Assembly (NCBI GenBank): GCA_003105225.1
Contig: PQAK01000021.1
Span: 12,548 to 25,705 of the forward strand
From: Deltaproteobacteria bacterium
GTDB taxonomy: Bacteria; Desulfobacterota; Deferrimicrobia; Deferrimicrobiales; Deferrimicrobiaceae
Direction of reading: 5' to 3'
Length of the DNA stretch: 13,158 nucleotides
The first letter of the stretch is position 1. The number at the start of each line of letters is the position of its first letter. The notes beneath the pieces are model-generated. The model was given only the letters and a program-made list of their open reading frames with translations, made no database searches and was not told where the DNA came from. Made by a program: the position numbers and the translations under genes. Below are positions 6,440 to 13,158 of the stretch, piece after piece.

Positions 6440-6470
6440 AAAAACGGGGGGCGGGTGATCCCGCCCCCCG
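6440..6470 (-). terminator. Rho-independent terminator of groEL
   Basis: GC-only inverted repeat (6445-6455 with 6460-6470, 11 bp) with a 4-nt loop, followed on the minus strand by TTTTT at 6444-6440. It starts 28 nt after the groEL stop. The T-tract ends about 4 bases before the ribosome binding site of fmdB. Confidence 0.9.
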
Positions 6471-6498
6471 GCTGTTGCGTCATGGTACCACAGTTTTT

Positions 6499-8121
<1,623 letters not shown>

Positions 8122-8164
8122 CGGGACTTTCCTCCTTTACTCGTTTCATGGGATGGGGGGTTCG

Positions 8165-8455
8165 CTATTTTTCGAGGATGGCGAGGATGTCGTCCTCGCG
8201 AAGGATCAGGTGCTCCTCGCCGTCGACCTTGATTTCGCTCCCGGAGTACTTTCCGAAAAGGACGCGGTCGCCCTTCTTGACCTCGGGAGGCACCCGGGTC
8301 CCGTTGTCGGTCACCTTGCCGGGGCCCACGGCGACGACCAGCCCCTCCTGCGGCTTCTCCTTGGCGGAGTCGGGGATGATGATCCCGCCCTTGGTCTTGG
8401 TCTCCTCCTCCACGCGCTTGACCAGAATCCTGTCCTGCAACGGCTTGACTTTCAT
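8165..8455 (-). CDS. groS: Co-chaperonin GroES (Hsp10)
   Basis: Heptameric lid of the GroEL folding chamber. Seen: 96 aa beginning MKVKPLQDRILVKRVEEETKT, then the mobile-loop segment KTKGGIIIPDSAKEKPQEG, VVAVGPGK, VKKGDRVLFGKYSGSEIKVDGEEHLILREDDILAIL. The ATG at 8455 is chosen by the family N-terminus and an AGGAGG cluster just upstream. A longer frame from 8515 would begin inside the CIRCE element. It is first gene of the groES-groEL operon, under HrcA/CIRCE control. Confidence 0.98.
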   Translation of the reverse strand: MKVKPLQDRILVKRVEEETKTKGGIIIPDSAKEKPQEGLVVAVGPGKVTDNGTRVPPEVKKGDRVLFGKYSGSEIKVDGEEHLILREDDILAILEK

Positions 8456-8501
8456 GGCGCCTCCTCCTGCGGTTGTGTTTGGGATGATGGCCTTGCGGCT
8501 G

Positions 8502-8528
8502 TTAGCACTCATCATCGTCGAGTGCTAA
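8502..8528. promoter_or_regulatory. CIRCE operator (HrcA binding site) of groESL
   Basis: TTAGCACTC - 9 nt - GAGTGCTAA, a perfect match to the CIRCE consensus. It sits at the predicted transcription start and in the leader of groES. It implies HrcA repression at normal temperature; hrcA itself is not in this window. Confidence 0.98.
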
Positions 8529-8533
8529 CAAAG

Positions 8534-8562
8534 AATATATCGACGTCGCGGAAGGCTGTCAA
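8534..8562 (-). promoter_or_regulatory. Sigma-70-type promoter of groES-groEL
   Basis: On the minus strand: TTGACA (8562-8557, perfect), a 17-bp spacer, TATATT (8539-8534, 5 of 6). The start point is expected near 8527, so CIRCE overlaps +1, the classic arrangement for HrcA repression. No sigma-32-type promoter was recognised. Confidence 0.88.
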
Positions 8563-8609
8563 GGGGAGCGGGGACCCTTCCGGAGAAAAATCATTCGATG
8601 GCGGGCGGC

Positions 8610-8630
8610 AGGCGGGGGGAACCCCCGCCT
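8610..8630 (-). terminator. Terminator-like hairpin after the second DUF507 gene
   Basis: Perfect 9-bp stem AGGCGGGGG / CCCCCGCCT with a 3-nt loop, beginning at the last base of the DUF507 stop codon. No T-tract follows directly; a TTTTT appears only about 20 bases further on (8590-8586). It may be a weak or Rho-assisted terminator, or an RNA 3'-end stabiliser, separating this operon from groESL. Confidence 0.45.
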
Positions 8631-8902
8631 CACAGCTTCCTGCGGGACATCTCCTCCTCGAAATATTTCCGGTAGAGGATCTCCCATTCCCGGCCGCCTT
8701 CGGGAGGGCGGCGTGCGAGGCGCGCGATCTTCTGCCGGACGAAGGTGTCGACCTCGTCCTCGGCCCGCACGATCGCGTCGAAGACGGACTTGGCCTCCCG
8801 CAGCGCCATCCCCTCGTCGGGGAAATCGGCCAGGTCGTCCCTGTAGAGGCGGTCGATCAGCAGGCGGGACAGGTGGGCGATGCGGTCCCCGGTCAGGCGC
8901 AC
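8630..8902 (-). CDS. DUF507 family protein (second of a tandem pair)
   Basis: Protein of unknown function, 90 aa, cytoplasmic (no signal or membrane segment). Seen: (GTG)RLTGDRIAHLSRLLIDRLYRDDL at the N-terminus, a short acidic middle, then VFDAIVRAEDEVDTFVRQKIARL and WEILYRKYFEEEMSRRKL at the C-terminus. The layout of two helical halves and the tail ending WEILYRKYFEEE are what I recall of DUF507. The GTG at 8902 has AGGGAGG with a 6-nt spacer. It is 19 nt after the first DUF507 gene, so the two are probably co-expressed and may act together. A role cannot be assigned. Confidence 0.85.
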   Translation of the reverse strand: MRLTGDRIAHLSRLLIDRLYRDDLADFPDEGMALREAKSVFDAIVRAEDEVDTFVRQKIARLARRPPEGGREWEILYRKYFEEEMSRRKL

Positions 8903-8921
8903 GTCGTTCCTCCCTGAAGGA

Positions 8922-9203
8922 TCACAGGACGATGCCCCGCTCTTCGGCCAGGCGGTCCTTGATCTTCTGGAACAGGACGCGGGCGTTGGCCTGCGACAGC
9001 GACATTTCCCGGGAATGCTTCTCCATCAGCGCCTCCACCTCCCGGTCGAGGGCCTCCTCCCGCTGGAAATCCTTCTGGATCTCGCCGATCATTTTCGCCA
9101 GCAGGACGTCGTCGGGCGCCTTTGCCCGGATCATCCGCTTCTCCTTCCAGCGGGAAAGGACCGTCTTGCAGATCCGCTGGACGTGTTCCTCGCGAAGCTT
9201 CAC
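8922..9203 (-). CDS. DUF507 family protein (first of a tandem pair)
   Basis: Unknown function, 93 aa, mostly helical and highly charged. Seen: (GTG)KLREEHVQRICKTVL at the start, which parallels the RLTGDRIAHLSRLL start of its neighbour, then DDVLLAKMIGEIQKDFQREEALDREVEALMEKHSREM and ARVLFQKIKDRLAEERGIVL. The GTG at 9203 overlaps the stop of the upstream phosphorylase gene (GTGA, 4 bases shared), a sign of translational coupling. A much longer frame extending to 9821 is only a frame shadow of that gene. With the next gene it forms a divergent paralog pair; sequence identity between them is low by eye. Confidence 0.85.
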   Translation of the reverse strand: MKLREEHVQRICKTVLSRWKEKRMIRAKAPDDVLLAKMIGEIQKDFQREEALDREVEALMEKHSREMSLSQANARVLFQKIKDRLAEERGIVL

Positions 9204-10132
9204 CCCTTCCCCCTTCCGGGACCGGTGCGACTCCGCCCGCCCGAGACCCAGGTCCGGAAATCGTCGCCGATGATCCCGCTGCGGCGATATCTTTCCATCG
9301 AAACGGCGCAGGGGCAATCCCTTTCCTTCCCGGACAGCGCCCGGGCGGCGGCGATCGCCAGGAGAGGGATCGCGTTTTTCGCCCGCTCCACGCGGCCGGA
9401 GTCGTCCGCGGGCAGCATCCCCTCGAAGAGCGTCGCGCGCCGGTACGGCAGGGGCTTCACCCCTTCCGCGTAATTGGTCAGGTACGCCACCGGCGCGTAG
9501 CAGATCTCCAGCTCCCGCGCGAGGAACGCCTCGGGACACAGGGTCATCCCCACCATGTCCGCCCCCGCCCCCGCCAGGAAGCGGATTTCGGCCGGCGTCT
9601 CGAGACGCGGCCCCTCCGTGCAGGCGTAGGTCCCCTCCGCGTGCAGCCGGATCCCGGTTCTCCCCTTTCGCCAGGCCGCGCGCAGAGAGGCGCGCAGCGC
9701 CTCGCAGAAAACCGGATGCTGGCGGATGAAGCCGATCCCCTTCCCCTCGAAAAACGTGAACGGGCGGCCCCGGGTGAAATCGAGGAGGTCGTCCGGCAGG
9801 ACCAGGTCGCCGGGTCGGCATTTCGCCGAGAGGATCCCGGGACCGGTCCAGGCGACGATCCGTTCGACCCCGAGGGACTTCGCGGCGTAGATGTTGGCGC
9901 GGTAGTTCACGAAGGGGGCGGTCTTCTCGTACCCGCGCTCCCCGTGCCGGGACAAAAACAGGTAGCGAAAGCCGTCCTTGTCGTAGAGGTGCACCGGGTT
10001 GGAATCCCCGTACGGCGTGCGCACGCGCCGCGAGGAGAGCCGCCGGCCGAGCGTGCCGTCGGGGAGCGCGTAGGCCCCGGACCCTCCCAGGAGGAGGGTC
10101 CGGGACCCTTCGTGCGGTTTCGTGCGGATCAG
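9200..10132 (-). CDS. 5'-methylthioadenosine / purine nucleoside phosphorylase family protein
   Basis: Phosphorolysis of a purine nucleoside (methylthioadenosine, methylthioinosine or inosine/guanosine) in the cytoplasm; salvage of purine and methionine carbon. Seen: LLLGGSGAY (phosphate loop), LSRHGERG, NYRANIYAAKSLGV, a GPGI variant of the usual AVGS/AVGG turn, RPGDLVLPDDLLD, YACTEGPRLETPAEI, GADMVGMTLCPEAFLAREL and TNYAEGV. Asn in TNYA stands where MTAP has the base-selecting Asp, and YACT-GPRLET resembles methylthioinosine phosphorylase, so a 6-oxopurine substrate is plausible. Start: no ATG/GTG/TTG lies between the conserved N-terminus and GTG 10165, which would overlap the upstream gene by 37 nt without a ribosome site. 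CTG at 10132 makes a CTGA overlap and is used here. It is coupled downstream to DUF507. Confidence 0.88.
   Translation of the reverse strand: MIRTKPHEGSRTLLLGGSGAYALPDGTLGRRLSSRRVRTPYGDSNPVHLYDKDGFRYLFLSRHGERGYEKTAPFVNYRANIYAAKSLGVERIVAWTGPGILSAKCRPGDLVLPDDLLDFTRGRPFTFFEGKGIGFIRQHPVFCEALRASLRAAWRKGRTGIRLHAEGTYACTEGPRLETPAEIRFLAGAGADMVGMTLCPEAFLARELEICYAPVAYLTNYAEGVKPLPYRRATLFEGMLPADDSGRVERAKNAIPLLAIAAARALSGKERDCPCAVSMERYRRSGIIGDDFRTWVSGGRSRTGPGRGKG
10076..10104 (-). other. Strong hairpin in the 5' end of the phosphorylase gene
   Basis: Perfect 12-bp inverted repeat (10076-10087 with 10093-10104) with a 5-nt loop. It begins 24 bases after the outer-membrane-protein stop and covers the codons for SRTLLLGGSG. 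There is no T-tract on either side, so it is not a normal intrinsic terminator. It could limit translation or stabilise the upstream mRNA 3' end. Confidence 0.5.
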
Positions 10133-10797
10133 AATGCTACCCGGAGCCCCACGTTGATCGTCCACCCGCCGGCGTTCACGTCGAACGGCCCGATGGAAGG
10201 CTCGACCCAGTGGTACTTGCCTTCGAAGTTCAGCGCCATCCGCGGGTTGAGCCAGGCGTCGATCCCCGCACCCGCGTATGCCCCCACCGTCGTGTCGGTT
10301 TCATTGATGGCGGTCACCGCCTGCCCGGCGCTGTTGAAGGACGTGGGGAAGTCGATGTCGGTGAAGTAGACTCCCACGCCCCCCGTCAGGTACGGCTCCA
10401 GGAACGGTGAAGGAAGAATGAGCCGCAATCCGACCGTCAGGGGGACCACCGTCGCGGTCAGATCCTGCTTGTCGGTGGAATACGTCCCGATCGCGCCTTC
10501 GACCGCCAGGATCGGAGACACCCGCGATCCGATCCCGATATCGAAGTTCATCCCCGAGTCGAAGAAATCAAGACCTTCGGTGTCCGTGTTCGGCTCGAAT
10601 ACGCCCAGGTGTGCGAAGAAATACGGCTGCCCGTAGACGGCGTGCCGGGGAGGCGGGGGGGGCATGCCGCGCGGCGGAGGCGGCGGACCGCCTGCCGGAT
10701 ACCGCTCGTACCGGTCGTACCGGTCCTGGGCCGGAGCCGTGGCCGAAAACGCCACGCAGATGAGTCCCGAGAGGAGCAATACCGCGATTTTTTTCAT
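10129..10797 (-). CDS. Outer-membrane beta-barrel protein (OmpA/OmpX/OmpW-like, 8-stranded)
   Basis: Predicted small outer-membrane barrel; ligand or role unknown. Seen: 222 aa with a signal peptide at residues 1-23 (MKKIAVLLLSGLICVAF, cleavage likely after APA-Q or nearby), then a low-complexity Tyr/Arg- and Pro-rich stretch (DRYDRYERYPAGGPPPPPRGMPPPPP, 25-50, shown here only as its repeated blocks DRY/ERY and PPPPP). This is followed by alternating hydrophobic strands (FFAHLGVF, FDIGIGSRVS, LAVEGAIGTY, TVVPLTVGLRLIL, LEPYLTGGVGVYF, TVGAYAGAGIDAWL, MALNFEGKYHWV, WTINVGLRVAF). It ends in Phe, as barrels recognised by BamA do. Start ATG has AAGGAGGAGG directly upstream. It reads divergently from aroF across a 133-bp gap and appears to lead the operon with the phosphorylase and the DUF507 pair. 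Confidence 0.85.
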   Translation of the reverse strand: MKKIAVLLLSGLICVAFSATAPAQDRYDRYERYPAGGPPPPPRGMPPPPPRHAVYGQPYFFAHLGVFEPNTDTEGLDFFDSGMNFDIGIGSRVSPILAVEGAIGTYSTDKQDLTATVVPLTVGLRLILPSPFLEPYLTGGVGVYFTDIDFPTSFNSAGQAVTAINETDTTVGAYAGAGIDAWLNPRMALNFEGKYHWVEPSIGPFDVNAGGWTINVGLRVAF

Positions 10798-10854
10798 CTT
10801 CCTCCTCCTTTGGTCGGATGACCGGGCGTCAAACCAGAATACCCCCCATCCCGA

Positions 10855-10884
10855 TGGAAATAAAGGGGACGATTCCCCTATAAT
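10855..10884 (+). promoter_or_regulatory. Predicted promoter of aroF-mrcB
   Basis: Perfect TATAAT at 10879-10884, with TGGAAA (4 of 6) at 10855-10860 and an 18-bp spacer. It leaves a leader of about 40 nt before the aroF ATG at 10931. The -35 match is weak, so an activator may be needed. Confidence 0.55.
10864..10879. promoter_or_regulatory. Palindrome in the aroF promoter spacer (possible operator)
   Basis: AGGGGA-cgat-TCCCCT, a perfect 6+4+6 inverted repeat. It fills most of the spacer and touches the first base of the -10 box, a position where a bound repressor would block RNA polymerase. The binding protein is unknown. Confidence 0.35.
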
Positions 10885-10930
10885 GGTATCCTTCCCCCGG
10901 AACTATACGCCCCGAGAAAGGGAGATATTC

Positions 10931-11950
10931 ATGATCATCGTCATGGAGGCGCGGGCCTCCAAATCGGAAATCCGGACCGTCATCGAAAAAATCAAGGAAT
11001 TGGGGTACACCCCCCACACGATCCACGGGAAAACGCGGAAGGTCATCGGGGCGATCGGGGACGAACGCGGAAAGTTCGTCCTCCAGTCGCTCGAGTCGCT
11101 CCCCGGCGTGGAGCGGGTCGTCCCGATCCTGAAGCCGTACAAGCTCGCCAGCCGCGAGGTGAAGCCGGAGCGCACGGTCATCCGGATCGCCCCCGGCGTG
11201 ACGGTCGGGGACCGGCAGCTGCTCATCATCGCGGGGCCCTGCTCCGTGGAGAGCGAGCAGCAGATGGTCGACACCGCGCGGGCGGTGAAGGCGGCGGGGG
11301 CGCACGTGCTGCGCGGAGGGGCCTTCAAGCCGCGCACGTCCCCCTATGCGTTCCAGGGGTTGGCGGAAAAGGGCCTGAAGATCCTGCGCGCCGCGGGAGA
11401 CAAGGCCGGGATGCCCGTGGTGACGGAGGTTCTGAACCCGATCGACGTCGACCTGGTCGCCGACTACTCGGACATCCTCCAGGTCGGCGCGCGCAACGTG
11501 CAGAACTTCGCGCTGCTCAAGCGGATCGGGAAATCGAAGCGCCCCATCCTCCTGAAGCGCGGGATGATGACGACGATCACCGAGTACCTGATGAGCGCCG
11601 AATACTGCCTGTCGGAGGGGAGCCGCCAGGTGATCCTGTGCGAGCGCGGGATCCGCACCTTCGAGGACGCGACGCGCAACACGCTCGACCTGTCCGCGAT
11701 CCCGGTCCTCCGGGAGCGGACGCACCTGCCGGTCATCGTCGACCCGTCCCACGGGACGGGGCACGCGGCCTACGTGCCGCCGATGGCGTTCGCCGCCGTC
11801 GCGGCCGGCGCCGACGGCCTGATGATCGAGGTGCACCCCACCCCGGAAAAGGCGTTGTCCGACGGGCCGCAGTCGCTTACCTTCGAGAAGTTCCGCGATA
11901 CCATGAAATCGCTGACGGCCTTCGTCGCCGCCGCGGGGCGGACCATCTGA
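10931..11950 (+). CDS. aroF: 3-deoxy-7-phosphoheptulonate (DAHP) synthase, class I-beta with N-terminal ACT-like domain
   Basis: First step of the shikimate pathway: condenses phosphoenolpyruvate and erythrose 4-phosphate, a metal-dependent cytoplasmic reaction. Seen: 339 aa. Residues 1-70 are a ferredoxin-like/ACT-like domain (IIVMEARASKSEIRTVIEKIKELGY) that in the Thermotoga-type enzyme mediates feedback by Tyr/Phe. The barrel follows with LLIIAGPCSVES, GGAFKPRTSPYAFQG, VGARNVQNFALLK, PILLKRGM, ILCERGIRTFE, VDPSHGTGH and MIEVHPTPEKALSDGPQSL. Length matches the Thermotoga enzyme. The ATG at 10931 has GGGAG with a 6-nt spacer; the open frame extends far upstream but without homology. Its TGA overlaps the CTG start of mrcB, so the two are coupled. 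It uses PEP, the product of the enolase encoded elsewhere in the window, but no regulatory link is visible. Confidence 0.97.
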   Translation: MIIVMEARASKSEIRTVIEKIKELGYTPHTIHGKTRKVIGAIGDERGKFVLQSLESLPGVERVVPILKPYKLASREVKPERTVIRIAPGVTVGDRQLLIIAGPCSVESEQQMVDTARAVKAAGAHVLRGGAFKPRTSPYAFQGLAEKGLKILRAAGDKAGMPVVTEVLNPIDVDLVADYSDILQVGARNVQNFALLKRIGKSKRPILLKRGMMTTITEYLMSAEYCLSEGSRQVILCERGIRTFEDATRNTLDLSAIPVLRERTHLPVIVDPSHGTGHAAYVPPMAFAAVAAGADGLMIEVHPTPEKALSDGPQSLTFEKFRDTMKSLTAFVAAAGRTI

Positions 11951-13158
11951 AAAAAACCATTCTCCTTGCGCTGGCCGGGCTTTTCGCCCTGCACGCCGGC
12001 TACCTCTTCTTCAAGGTCGGTGCGGGGATATCGCGGGACGCATGGGAGGTCCCGTCGATCCTGTACGGCCGGCCCACCCGAATCCACCCCGGGGATTCCC
12101 TCGGAAACCTGCGGCTGGCGGAGAGGCTCAAGCGCCTCTCCTACCGGAAGGTCGCCGGCGCGCCGAAGGACGCGGGAAGCTGGTCCGAAGAGGGGGACAA
12201 AATCCGCGTCCATGCCCGCCGGTTCCGGTACGGGGAGCAGGAAGACCGCGACTTCTCCTTCGAGATGGAGGTCAGGGAGGGCCGCGTCGGGTCGCTTTCG
12301 ACAACCGCCGGCGCCCCGCTCGAAGAGGTCCTGCTCGAGCCGGAAGAGGTCGGGCGGATCCTCGGCCCCGGCCGGGAATCGCGCCGGATGGCGCCCCTCT
12401 CCTCGATCCCGAAGCGTCTCCAGGACGCCGTGCTCGCAGCGGAGGACGCCCGCTTCTATTCCCACATCGGCATCGACTTCCCGGGCGTCGTCCGGGCGGC
12501 GGTCGCCAACGTGCGCCGCCTCCGTTTCGCGCAGGGAGGGTCGACCATCACGCAGCAGGTCGCCAAGAATTTCTTCCTGACCCCCGAAAAAAGCCTGTGG
12601 CGCAAGCTCCGCGAGGCGGAGCTGGCGCTCGTCCTGGAGATCCGGTTCTCCAAGAAGCAGATCCTGGAAGCCTACCTGAACAAGATCTATTTCGGGCAGG
12701 AGGGAACCCGGGGGATCTACGGCGTCGAAGAGGCGGCCAGGGCTTACTTCTCCAAGACCGTGGGCGAGCTCTCCCTGGAAGAGGCCGCCCTGCTGGCCGC
12801 GATCATCCGGTCGCCCAACCGGTATTCGCCGCTTCGCCAGCCGCTTGCCTCCAGGGAGCGGCGGAACTGGGTCCTCTCCCGGATGGCGCAGCTGGGGATG
12901 ATCGACCCCCGGGAGGCCGAAAGGGCCGTGCGCTCCCCCGTCCGGACGAACCCCAGGAGCCTGCCCGCGCGCGGCGGAGAGTATTTCGCCGACTACGTGC
13001 AGCGGGTCGCGGAGGACGGTATCGGGGAGGAAAAGCCTTACCTGTACCGGGCGGGCTACCGGATCTACACCTCCCTCGACCCGTTCCACCAAGCCGCCGC
13101 GGAGGCCGCCGTCGCCCAGGGGCTGGCCGAGATCGAGCGATCCGGAAGGAACGCCCCC
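11947..13158 (+). CDS. mrcB: Class A penicillin-binding protein, PBP1B type (UB2H + transglycosylase), N-terminal 404 codons (partial)
   Basis: Bifunctional peptidoglycan synthase in the inner membrane: glycan polymerisation and peptide cross-linking. Seen: N-terminal anchor KKTILLALAGLFALHAGYLFF, then a PBP1B-like UB2H region (PSILYGRPTRIHPGD to about residue 145; this domain binds the lipoprotein activator LpoB in E. coli). The GT51 domain has AAEDARFYSHIGIDFPG (catalytic Glu at residue 166), GGSTITQQVAKNFFL, RKLREAELALVLE, KKQILEAYLNKIYFG and GIYGVEEAARAYFSK. The window ends soon after YTSLDP, before the transpeptidase active site. Start: CTG at 11947 gives a typical MKKT-type anchor and overlaps the aroF stop (CTGA). 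No in-frame ATG, GTG or TTG exists until an ATG well inside UB2H, or for at least 60 codons upstream. Confidence 0.95.
   Translation, partial: MKKTILLALAGLFALHAGYLFFKVGAGISRDAWEVPSILYGRPTRIHPGDSLGNLRLAERLKRLSYRKVAGAPKDAGSWSEEGDKIRVHARRFRYGEQEDRDFSFEMEVREGRVGSLSTTAGAPLEEVLLEPEEVGRILGPGRESRRMAPLSSIPKRLQDAVLAAEDARFYSHIGIDFPGVVRAAVANVRRLRFAQGGSTITQQVAKNFFLTPEKSLWRKLREAELALVLEIRFSKKQILEAYLNKIYFGQEGTRGIYGVEEAARAYFSKTVGELSLEEAALLAAIIRSPNRYSPLRQPLASRERRNWVLSRMAQLGMIDPREAERAVRSPVRTNPRSLPARGGEYFADYVQRVAEDGIGEEKPYLYRAGYRIYTSLDPFHQAAAEAAVAQGLAEIERSGRNAP

Noticed and set aside
8922..9821. 299-codon frame that ends as DUF507 but starts inside the phosphorylase gene
   Set aside because: Only the last 93 residues resemble a protein family; the rest is an out-of-frame reading of the phosphorylase. 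The GTG at 9203 is the better start.
10076..10104. Hairpin as an intrinsic terminator of the outer-membrane-protein gene
   Set aside because: There is no T-tract on either strand and it lies within the next coding sequence, so it is kept as a hairpin of unknown role.
10664..10930. N-terminal extension of the aroF frame to 428 aa
   Set aside because: It would cross the outer-membrane-protein gene and the aroF promoter. The ATG at 10931 has a good ribosome site and gives the family length.
11770..13092. 440-codon minus-strand frame opposite aroF and mrcB
   Set aside because: Shadow frame: the plus strand carries continuous, motif-rich PBP1B and DAHP synthase sequence.

Overview
This is a gene-dense, high-GC bacterial window with almost no non-coding DNA. 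The longest gaps are the groES leader and promoter (8456-8629), the aroF/outer-membrane-protein divergent region (10798-10930) and the HU leader (3007-3130). The gene set points to a Gram-negative of the former Deltaproteobacteria (Desulfobacterota/Desulfuromonadota-like): a TonB-family protein, an outer-membrane beta-barrel, a PBP1B-type peptidoglycan synthase, tandem DUF507 genes, CIRCE-controlled groESL and a Thermotoga-type DAHP synthase. That placement is an inference from gene content, not from a marker gene. I see no mobile element, CRISPR array, tRNA or rRNA.

Layout. Positions 1-2637 (minus): usp, eno and gpmI (cut by the window start) read as one transcript. Positions 2661-3862 (minus): an HU-family DNA-binding gene with its own promoter and a strong terminator, preceded by a rhomboid intramembrane protease. 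Positions 3912-4862 (plus): a TonB-family gene divergent from the rhomboid. Positions 4871-6423 (minus): a FmdB-type zinc-ribbon gene, folD and a GcvH-like gene. Positions 6440-8562 (minus): groES-groEL with a TTGACA promoter, a perfect CIRCE operator and a terminator. Positions 8610-10797 (minus): an outer-membrane protein, a 5'-methylthioadenosine/purine nucleoside phosphorylase and two DUF507 genes, tightly packed. Positions 10864-13158 (plus): aroF and a class A penicillin-binding protein of PBP1B type, cut by the window end.

Most genes are housekeeping: lower glycolysis (Eno, GpmI), C1-folate metabolism (FolD), chaperonin, the first shikimate step and peptidoglycan synthesis. The most unusual points are as follows. 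(1) The GcvH-like protein has Ser where the family has the lipoyl-bearing Lys, and it sits in the same reading frame as folD behind a single TAG. (2) Several genes have no ATG/GTG/TTG at their family-expected start. mrcB, the phosphorylase and gcvH each have an in-frame CTG there, two of them as CTGA stop/start overlaps; the rhomboid gene has ATC where relatives have ATG. (3) Two strong intrinsic terminators (after HU and after groEL) lie only a few bases upstream of the ribosome binding site of the next same-strand gene, so usp-eno-gpmI and fmdB-folD-gcvH either depend on terminator read-through or use promoters inside the preceding gene. (4) The TonB-family gene has a perfect TATAAT so close to its ATG that its mRNA should be nearly leaderless.
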